DNA of 64,000 nucleotides from Bradyrhizobium ivorense (GTDB taxonomy: Bacteria > Pseudomonadota > Alphaproteobacteria > Rhizobiales > Xanthobacteraceae): positions 186,001-250,000 of the forward strand of contig NZ_CAADFC020000005.1 in NCBI RefSeq assembly GCF_900696085.1, written 5' to 3'. Shown here piece after piece: positions 32,998 through 39,579 of this stretch (position 1 is its first letter; the number at the start of each line of letters is the position of its first letter). Made by a program: the position numbers and the translations under genes. Below the pieces are notes generated by a model. The model made no database searches. It was not told where the DNA came from and worked only from the letters and a program-made list of their open reading frames with translations.

Positions 32998-34746
32998 ATG
33001 ATTATCCGCCGCCGGGATTTCCTGAAAGCATCGGCCGCCGCGACCTTGACGGCCGGCCTGCCGCGGCTTGCCCGCGGCGTCGACACCGCCAGCGTCTACG
33101 ATCTGGAACGCTTCGGCAATGCGCGGATCCTGCACATCACGGACACGCATGCCCAGTTGAAGCCGGTGTTCTTCCGCGAACCCAGCGTCAACATCGGCGT
33201 CGGGTCGATGGCTGGCCAGCCACCGCATCTAGTCGGCAAGGCGTTCCTCGACCGCTTCGGCATCCGCCCCGACAGCGCCGACGCCTATGCCTTCAGCTGC
33301 GTCGAGTTCGAGAAGGCCGCCGCCCGCTTCGGCCGGCTCGGCGGCTTTGCCCATCTGAAGACGCTGGTCGAGAAGCTGCGCGCCGATGTCGGCGAGCGGC
33401 GCACGCTGCTGCTCGACGGCGGCGACCTCTGGCAGGGCACCGGGTTCGCCAACGCCATGAAGGGCGCCGACATGGTGGAGGCCGCCAACCTGCTCGGCAT
33501 CGAGGCGATGACCGGGCATTGGGAATTCACCTATGGCGAGCAGGTGCTGCGCGACAATCTCGCCCGCTTCAAGGGCGAGTTTCTGGCGCAGAACGTGTTC
33601 CTGACCGAGGAGGCCGCGTTCAACGACGCCAAGGCGTTCGACCCGGCGTCAGGGCGGGTGTTCAAGCCATCAATCATCAAGGAGATCGGCGGCCACCGGG
33701 TCGCGATCATCGGCCAAGCCTTCCCCTATGTGCCGATCGCGCACCCAAAGCGCTTCACGCCGGACTGGAAGTTCGGCATCCGCGACGAGGAGCTGCAAAA
33801 GCTGGTCGACGGCCACCGCAACAACGACAAGGTCGAGGCGGTGATCCTGCTGTCGCACAACGGCATGGATGTCGACCTCAAGCTCGCCGGCCGCGTCACC
33901 GGCATCGACGTCATCCTCGGCGGCCACACCCATGACGCGATCCCGCTGCCGATCACGGTGACCAATGCCGGCGGCGTCACGCTGGTCACCAATGCCGGCT
34001 CCAACGGCAAGTTCATCGGTGTGCTCGATCTCGACCTCGCCAAGGGCAAGGTCGCCAACGTCCGCTATCGCCTGCTGCCGGTGTTCGCCGAGTTGCTGAA
34101 GCCCGACCCGGCGATGCAGGCGCTGATCGACAAGATGCGCCAGCCCTATGTCGACGACTGGGACGACAAGCTCGCCGCCGCCGACCGCCTGCTCTACCGC
34201 CGCGGCAATTTCTCCGGCACCGTGGACCAGCTGATCTGCGACGCGCTGCTCAATGAGCTCGAGGCCGAGATCACGCTGTCGCCTGGTTTTCGCTGGGGCC
34301 TCACCACGCTCGCGGGCCAGCCGTTGACCATGGAAGACGTGCTGTCGGAAACCGCAATCACTTATCCGGAGACTTACGTCGCCACCATGACCGGCCACCA
34401 GATCAAGGATGTGCTGGAGGACGTCTGCGACAATCTGTTCAACGTCGATCCCTATTATCAGCAGGGCGGCGACATGGTCCGCGTCGGCGGCCTCGCCTAC
34501 ACCTGCACGCCGGCCGAGACCGTCGGCAAGCGCATCTCCGAGCTGAAGCTCGCCAACGGAAAACATCTCGAGGCCGGCAAGAGCTACAAAGTCGCGGGCT
34601 GGGCCTCGGTCAATCAGCAGAGCGGCGCGCCGGTTTGGGACGTGGTGGCAAAGCATCTGCGCGCCGGCCGGCCGCCGAACCGCGACGCGCCCGGCGTGAC
34701 GCTGAAGGGCGTCGACGACAATCCGGGCATCACAAAGCTTGGATGA
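32998..34746 (+). CDS. soxB: Thiosulfohydrolase SoxB
   Basis: The 582-residue dimanganese hydrolase is exported by Tat (IIRRRDFLKASAA, residues 2-14). Metallophosphatase motifs are visible: ILHITDTHAQL (Asp and His at about 49 and 51), LLDGGDLWQGTGF, GHWEFTYGEQ, LLSHNGMDVD and LGGHTHDAIPLP. A C-terminal 5'-nucleotidase domain follows. It removes sulfate from the SoxY-bound thiosulfate. The ATG at 32998 has site gcggagag. It is the last sox gene here; no soxCD follows. Confidence 0.95.
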   Translation: MIIRRRDFLKASAAATLTAGLPRLARGVDTASVYDLERFGNARILHITDTHAQLKPVFFREPSVNIGVGSMAGQPPHLVGKAFLDRFGIRPDSADAYAFSCVEFEKAAARFGRLGGFAHLKTLVEKLRADVGERRTLLLDGGDLWQGTGFANAMKGADMVEAANLLGIEAMTGHWEFTYGEQVLRDNLARFKGEFLAQNVFLTEEAAFNDAKAFDPASGRVFKPSIIKEIGGHRVAIIGQAFPYVPIAHPKRFTPDWKFGIRDEELQKLVDGHRNNDKVEAVILLSHNGMDVDLKLAGRVTGIDVILGGHTHDAIPLPITVTNAGGVTLVTNAGSNGKFIGVLDLDLAKGKVANVRYRLLPVFAELLKPDPAMQALIDKMRQPYVDDWDDKLAAADRLLYRRGNFSGTVDQLICDALLNELEAEITLSPGFRWGLTTLAGQPLTMEDVLSETAITYPETYVATMTGHQIKDVLEDVCDNLFNVDPYYQQGGDMVRVGGLAYTCTPAETVGKRISELKLANGKHLEAGKSYKVAGWASVNQQSGAPVWDVVAKHLRAGRPPNRDAPGVTLKGVDDNPGITKLG

Positions 34747-34896
34747 CGCGGCGGCGGATGAGTGTTGCCGCGCGGACCGAATGGATTGCCGCGTCGCTTC
34801 GCTCCTCGCAATGACGGGGTGACGTCACCATCGTGCCATCAGCTACATCTGGTCGTAACGTTCGGGGCCATCTAGGCCTCTCACCCGACACTTGGA

Positions 34897-35085
34897 CGTC
34901 ATCCTGAGAGGGTGTGAAGCTTTGTCCTCACCCACACCTGTCATCACCCGCGCAGGCGGGTGAATCCGGTATTCCAGAGGCAGTGGTGAATGAATCGAGA
35001 GGCCGCAGCGTACTGGATCGCCCGGTCAAGCCGGGCGATGACAGCGGTGGGTGAGGACAAAGCTTCACACCTTCTCAAGGTGACG
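34897..35085. mobile_element. MITE-like 189-bp element with 49-bp terminal inverted repeats
   Basis: The left end (34897-34945, cgtcatcctgagagggtgtg...) and right end (35037-35085) are inverted copies with 44 of 49 bases matching. The 91-bp interior holds further short palindromes. A 3-bp GGA flanks each end and might be a target duplication, though it is too short to be sure. The same terminal sequence begins the composite repeats at 249 and 42642. It has no coding capacity, and no matching transposase is in the window. Confidence 0.6.
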
Positions 35086-35116
35086 GGATGGTGTTTGTAC
35101 GGGGGATGGATTTGCT

Positions 35117-35145
35117 TTGAATCGCCCCTATCTATGGAATAATAT
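35117..35145 (+). promoter_or_regulatory. Sigma-70-type promoter for the persulfide dioxygenase
   Basis: TTGAAT (35117-35122), a 17-base spacer, then TAATAT (35140-35145), near consensus. The expected start point is about 35152, 32 bases before the ATG at 35184. The site lies just outside the MITE-like element. Confidence 0.6.
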
Positions 35146-35183
35146 CCTCCCGGCGTCTCAACCCAGAGAACAGGTAAGCCGTC

Positions 35184-36224
35184 ATGATCTTTCGCCAACT
35201 GTTCGACAGCGTGTCCGGCACCTACAGCTATCTACTCGCGAGCCGCGCCGGCGGTGAGGCGCTGATCCTCGATCCCGTGCTGGAGAAGGTCGAGCGCTAC
35301 TGCAAGCTGCTGCAGGAACTCGATCTGCGCCTGGTCAAGGCCGTCGACACCCATCTGCACGCCGACCACGTCACGGGCCTCGCCGAACTGCGCGACCGCA
35401 CCCAGTGCATCACCATCATGGGCGAGCAGAGCAAGGCCGACGTGGTCTCGATGCGCGTCTCCGACGGCGACCGGGTGATGATCGAGGGCCTCTGCCTCGA
35501 TGCGATGTACACGCCGGGCCACACCGACGATTCATACAGCTATTTGATGGGCGACCGCGTCTTCACCGGCGACACGCTGTTGATCCGCGGCACCGGCCGC
35601 ACCGATTTCCAGAACGGCAGCGCGCGGGCGCAGTACGATTCGATCTTCAACCGCCTGCTGAAGCTGCCCGACGAGACGATGGTGTTCCCCGCGCATGACT
35701 ACAAGGGCGACACCGTCTCCACCATCGGCGAGGAGAAGCGCTACAATCCACGGCTGCAGGTGAAATCGATCGACGCCTATGTCGAGCTGATGAACAACCT
35801 CAATCTGCCGAACCCGAAGCTGATGGACGTCGTGCTGCCCGCCAACATGCATGTCGGCCTGCACCAGGACGAGCTCGCCAAGGAAGGTCTCGCGCTGTCG
35901 GCGCGCGATGCGATCATGAGCCTCGGCCGGCCGGACATCCTGCTGGTCGATCTGCGCGAGGTCGCCGAACGCGCCAAGCACGGCACGCTGGCGGGTGCGC
36001 TGCACGCGCCCTACCCCGGAATCTGCGCCACGCTCCAGCCCGGCGGCATGCTGCGCGAAGTCGCGGCTGCGACCGGCCGCCGCGTCGTGTTCTTCTGCGC
36101 CTTCGGCGAGCGCTCGGCGATGGCGGTGGCCGCCGCGAAGAAGGCGGGACTGGCGAATACCGCGCACATCGAGGGCGGCATCGACGCCTGGAAGAAGGCC
36201 GGCGGGCCGGTGGTGATGGGGTGA
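35184..36224 (+). CDS. Persulfide dioxygenase-rhodanese fusion (ETHE1/Blh-like MBL-fold protein)
   Basis: The 346-residue cytoplasmic protein has two domains. The first (1-235) is a metallo-beta-lactamase fold with mono-iron ligands in THLHADH (His57, His59), PGHTDDS (His113), GDT (Asp130) and PAHDYKG (His171), plus GTGRTDFQ, as in ETHE1. The second (240-346) is a rhodanese with catalytic Cys305 in CAFGERS. It would oxidise glutathione persulfide to sulfite and transfer sulfane sulfur. It follows soxB on the same strand but has its own promoter, so it extends the sulfur-oxidation block to the cytoplasm. Confidence 0.9.
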   Translation: MIFRQLFDSVSGTYSYLLASRAGGEALILDPVLEKVERYCKLLQELDLRLVKAVDTHLHADHVTGLAELRDRTQCITIMGEQSKADVVSMRVSDGDRVMIEGLCLDAMYTPGHTDDSYSYLMGDRVFTGDTLLIRGTGRTDFQNGSARAQYDSIFNRLLKLPDETMVFPAHDYKGDTVSTIGEEKRYNPRLQVKSIDAYVELMNNLNLPNPKLMDVVLPANMHVGLHQDELAKEGLALSARDAIMSLGRPDILLVDLREVAERAKHGTLAGALHAPYPGICATLQPGGMLREVAAATGRRVVFFCAFGERSAMAVAAAKKAGLANTAHIEGGIDAWKKAGGPVVMG

Positions 36225-36228
36225 TCCC

Positions 36229-36314
36229 GTAGCCCGGATGAAGCGCAGCGCAATCCGGGGCCAATCCCTCCGCGGAGACTGATCCCGGATTTCGCTGCGC
36301 TGCATCCGGGCTAC
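36229..36314. repeat. Palindromic repeat, gtagcccggatg family
   Basis: This 86-bp hairpin (gtagcccggatgaagcgcagcg and its near complement ending catccgggctac) lies between the convergent persulfide dioxygenase and btuF-like genes. It is a probable bidirectional terminator. Confidence 0.75.
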
Positions 36315-36326
36315 CCAGCTACACCA

Positions 36327-37148
36327 TCAGCGCGTCACGCGCTGCAGCTCCTCCGTCAGCCGATCCAGCGCATCGGCCAGCATCACGCCGCCACAGACGG
36401 TGAGCCGCTCGGGCAGCACGATGCGCTTGTCCGGCGGGTAGAAGCGTTGCAGCGCGGGATGCAGCAGGAAGGCGCGGCCGTCATCCTCGGCACGATCGCC
36501 GGCTTCCGCCACCAGGATGAAATCCGGCCGCAGTTTGATGATCGCCTCCAGCGAGGCAAAGCCGCCGGCATGGAAACCGAGCTCGCCGGCGGCATTGGTG
36601 AGACCGACTTCTCGCAACAGCGAGTTGATCAGGCTGTCATCGCCCGCCACAAAACCGCGCCGCTCCAGCGGCAGCACGCGATAGTGACGATCGCTCGCCG
36701 CCGCCCGCGCGCGGGCGATCGCGGCATCGAGCCGCGCGATCTCGGCTTGCGCGCGATCCAGATGCTGCAGCACGTCGCCCATGGCGTGGATCTGCTCTCG
36801 CACCTCCTCCAGCGTGCGCGGCACCGTGAACTCGACGAGATTCAGCCCCTGCGCCTTCAACAGATCGCGCGTCGCGCGCTTGTCGAACAGGCTGACGACA
36901 ACAATGTCCGGCTTGAGCACCAGCACGTCCTCGGCCCCGCCCGACAGCGTCGGGTAGCGCTGCGCCTTGTCGGCCGCCCAGGACTGCCAGGCATCGCGCG
37001 CGAAGCGGCTGAGGCCGAGGATCTGGTCCGAATCGGCCAGCGACAGCACGAGCTGGTCGCTGCAGACGTTCATCGAGACGATGCGCGGGCCGGCAGCCGA
37101 CGCGATGCTGGGCAACATCGCCGACAGCAGGATTGAGAGCGCGAACAC
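36327..37148 (-). CDS. btuF: Cobalamin-type ABC transporter substrate-binding protein (BtuF-like)
   Basis: The product of about 273 residues has a signal peptide (IVFALSILLSAMLPSIASAA) and a class III (helical backbone) binding fold: IVSMNVCSDQLVLSLAD, ILGLSRFARDAW, VLKPDIVVVSLFDKRATRDLL. It lies downstream of the permease and ATPase genes on the same strand. Its frame is open upstream to 37358, but that stretch translates a palindromic repeat (PHPNPPPQAGEG type), so I place the start at GTG 37148; an ATT at 37151 is possible. B12 specificity is inferred from the riboswitch-controlled receptor next door. Confidence 0.75.
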   Translation of the reverse strand: MFALSILLSAMLPSIASAAGPRIVSMNVCSDQLVLSLADSDQILGLSRFARDAWQSWAADKAQRYPTLSGGAEDVLVLKPDIVVVSLFDKRATRDLLKAQGLNLVEFTVPRTLEEVREQIHAMGDVLQHLDRAQAEIARLDAAIARARAAASDRHYRVLPLERRGFVAGDDSLINSLLREVGLTNAAGELGFHAGGFASLEAIIKLRPDFILVAEAGDRAEDDGRAFLLHPALQRFYPPDKRIVLPERLTVCGGVMLADALDRLTEELQRVTR

Positions 37149-37191
37149 AATGCAACGTGAAGCGAAATGGCGGCTCCGACGGCGCTGCGCC

Positions 37192-37313
37192 CCCTCTCCC
37201 GCTTGCGGGGGAGGGTTGGGGTGGGGGTATCGCCGCAAGTCATATTGTGGAAAGAGCCCCCACCCGCTGCGCTCTTCGAGCACAGCGACCTCCCCCGCAA
37301 GCGGGAGAGGTGA
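37192..37313. repeat. Palindromic repeat, ccctctcccgcttgcggggg family, copy 1
   Basis: This 122-bp element matches 53109-53226 closely: ccctctcccgcttgcgggggaggg at one end, acctcccccgcaagcgggagaggtga at the other (given in parts). It lies between the ATPase and binding-protein genes and is open in the frame of the latter. Confidence 0.85.
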
Positions 37314-37342
37314 CGCGACTTCGTGGAGCCGCCGCCGCCGCA

Positions 37343-38116
37343 TCACACGTCCGCCCACGGCACGATGACGGCCTCGCGCTGATACTCGGCGCGATAGGCG
37401 CGGACCCGGAACACTTCCGCCAGCACATTCTCCGACAGCGCTTCTCCAGGCGCGCCCTGTGCGGCCAGCCGGCCCTCCGATAGCACCAGCACGTGATCGG
37501 CGAAGCGCGCGGCAAGTCCGAGATCATGGGTCACAACGACGACCAGTACGCCGGTATCGGCGACGTTGCGCAGTTTTTGCATCACATCGATCTGGTGGCG
37601 CGGATCGAGCGAGGCGGTCGGCTCATCGGCCAAAATCACCGGCGCCTCGACCGCGAGCACGCGCGCCAGCGCGACGCGGCTGCGCTCGCCGCCGGAGAGC
37701 TCGGTGACGCGGCGGTCGGCGAATTCGGTGACGTCGACCGCCTGCATCGCCCGCAGCACCGCCTCGATGTCCGTCTGCGACAGCCGCGCCGGATCGGTTG
37801 CGCCATGCGGATAGCGGCCGAGGGCGACGATATCGCGCGCCGGCAGCGGCCAGTGCACCATGTGGCCCTGCGGCAGATAGGCGAAGCGTTTTGCCCGCTC
37901 GCGCAGCGACAGTGTCGACAATGCATCGCCGCCGATCTGGATGTCGCCGCTGGACGGGATCAATCCGGCGAGCACACGCAGCAGCGTGGTCTTGCCGGCG
38001 CCGTTCGGGCCGACCAGCGCGACCAGATGGCCGGCCGCGAGCGACAGCGAGATATCGTGCAGCACCTTGCGGCTGCCGAGCGAGGCATCGAGATGGGTCG
38101 CGGCGAGCAGCGTCAT
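37343..38116 (-). CDS. btuD: ABC transporter ATP-binding protein of the B12/iron-siderophore family (BtuD-like)
   Basis: The 257-residue ATPase has Walker A GPNGAGKTT (36-44), Q loop YLPQG, signature LSGGERSRVALARVLA (about 140-155) and Walker B VILADEPTASLDPRHQ. The start ATG shares bases with the permease stop (ATGA), so they are coupled. It energises import through the FecCD-type permease. The MEME-level distinction between haem, siderophore and B12 is not possible from sequence. Context favours cobalamin. Confidence 0.85.
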   Translation of the reverse strand: MTLLAATHLDASLGSRKVLHDISLSLAAGHLVALVGPNGAGKTTLLRVLAGLIPSSGDIQIGGDALSTLSLRERAKRFAYLPQGHMVHWPLPARDIVALGRYPHGATDPARLSQTDIEAVLRAMQAVDVTEFADRRVTELSGGERSRVALARVLAVEAPVILADEPTASLDPRHQIDVMQKLRNVADTGVLVVVVTHDLGLAARFADHVLVLSEGRLAAQGAPGEALSENVLAEVFRVRAYRAEYQREAVIVPWADV

Positions 38117-39165
38117 GCCACGCCTCCGCCGAGCGCGCGACGTTCGCGCATGATCAGATAGAGGAAGAACGGCACGCCGATGATCGAGGTCAAGACGCCG
38201 ACCTTGATGTCCGAGGTCGACGGGATGATGCGCACCGCGATGTCGGCAACGAGCAGCAGCGCCGCGCCGGCGAGCGCGCTCGGCACCAGAAGCCGCGCCG
38301 GATCGTGACCGATCACCGGACGCATCAGATGCGGCGCCACCAGGCCGATGAAGCCGATCGTCCCGGTGACCGCGACCGCGCCGCCGACACCGAGCGCGAC
38401 GCCCGTGATCACCAAGAGCCGCAGCCGCCCGACATCGACGCCAAGACTCTGCGCCGCCTCCTCGCCCAGCGTCAGCGCGCGGAAGGCGCTGGCCTGGCTG
38501 AGCAGGATGGCGGCACCGGCGGCGATGAAGGGCAGCGCCAGCGCGACATGGACGAAGCTGCGGTCCTCCAGCGAGCCGAGCAGCCAGAACGCAATCTCGA
38601 GCACCACGAAGGGATTGCTGGAGAGGTTCATTACCAGCGCGGTTGCGGCGCCCGCGAAGCTCGAGATTGCGAGCCCGGCGAGGATCAGGATCAACAGCCC
38701 GGCATTGCGACCGGCGATCGCAAGCAGCGCGAACACCGAGCCGAACGCGGCGATGATCGCCACCACCGGCAGCGCATAGGAGCGCACGTCGGCAAGCCCG
38801 AACGCGATCACCAGCACCGCGCCGAACGCCGCCGATTGCGGCGCGCCGAACAGCGACGGCGAGGCCAGCGGATTGCGTAGCAGCCCCTGCAGCGCCGCGC
38901 CCGATAGCCCCAAAATGCTGCCGATCGCAACCGCCAGGATAGTGCGCGGCAGACGAATCTCGCGCACGATCACCTGCGCGACGTCGCTGCCGCCGCCGAA
39001 CAGCACCTCGGTCACCGCAAGCGGCGACAGCCGCACCGGCCCGGTGCCGAGCGAGAGCAGCGTCAACAGCACCACGAGCGCGGCCAACGCCGCGGTCGCG
39101 CCCCACCGGCGCCGCGCCGCAACCTCGGCTGCAAAAGCAAAATCCTGCACGCTCATCGTATCCAT
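38113..39165 (-). CDS. btuC: FecCD-family ABC permease (BtuC-like)
   Basis: The 350-residue polytopic permease has about ten membrane segments. Typical FecCD pieces are REIRLPRTILAVAIGSILGLSGAALQGLLRNPLA (begins REIRLPRTILAVAIGS), FWLLGSLEDRS, and GTIGFIGLVAPHLMRPVIGHDPA near the C-terminus, the coupling region. ATG 39165 was chosen over further upstream codons; ATG 39156 is also possible. It is transcribed away from the TonB receptor, with the cobalamin riboswitch on the other strand in between. It forms the inner-membrane B12 importer with the two genes downstream. Confidence 0.85.
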   Translation of the reverse strand: MDTMSVQDFAFAAEVAARRRWGATAALAALVVLLTLLSLGTGPVRLSPLAVTEVLFGGGSDVAQVIVREIRLPRTILAVAIGSILGLSGAALQGLLRNPLASPSLFGAPQSAAFGAVLVIAFGLADVRSYALPVVAIIAAFGSVFALLAIAGRNAGLLILILAGLAISSFAGAATALVMNLSSNPFVVLEIAFWLLGSLEDRSFVHVALALPFIAAGAAILLSQASAFRALTLGEEAAQSLGVDVGRLRLLVITGVALGVGGAVAVTGTIGFIGLVAPHLMRPVIGHDPARLLVPSALAGAALLLVADIAVRIIPSTSDIKVGVLTSIIGVPFFLYLIMRERRALGGGVA

Positions 39166-39284
39166 GCTCTTACAGCGATCGCCGTGGCAGACAAGCGACA
39201 CTCGGCAAAAACCGTGGCCGCCGGGCGCCGGCCCGGTTTCCGCCGGGATTGACTCTAGCGCCCTGCCGAACCCTAGATGACCGG

Positions 39285-39454
39285 GACGGTTCCTTTAGTG
39301 GGATCAAAAGGGAATGCGGTACGAGGAAACTTCCTCCAGGCCGCGGCTGCCCCCGCAACTGTAGGCGGTGAATCCTTCGTCACAGGCCACTGGGAATCTC
39401 GGTCCTGGGAAGGCGACGAAGGGTAACGACCCGCGAGCCAGGAGACCTGCCGTC
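39285..39454 (+). ncRNA. Cobalamin (AdoCbl) riboswitch
   Basis: P1 pairs gacgg (39285-39289) with ccgtc (39450-39454). Inside are the conserved B12 elements: agggaatgcggt near 39309, gccgcggctgcccccgcaactgta, gccactgggaatctcggtcctgggaaggc and the B12 box region gacccgcgagccaggagacctgcc (given in parts). It lies 125 bp before the TonB receptor start on the same strand and should switch off expression when cobalamin is abundant. Confidence 0.93.
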
Positions 39455-39579
39455 AACCGTGGTCACACGCGACGATGTCGGTCGGGGAGTACAGGCATTA
39501 GCTTCACCTGAGGCTGTTAGCACGATGGTGAGACTGGGTCGCGGTGACGTGCCACTGCCGTCATTCCGAGGCCTCGCCT

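Larger units (their letters stand above)
34747..35183. other. Gap with MITE-like element and the promoter of the persulfide dioxygenase
   Basis: The 437-bp gap contains a half copy of the ctcgcaatgac repeat (about 34782-34815), the 189-bp element at 34897-35085 and a sigma-70-type promoter at 35117-35145, the latter two listed separately. Bases 34816-34896 show nothing. Confidence 0.6.
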
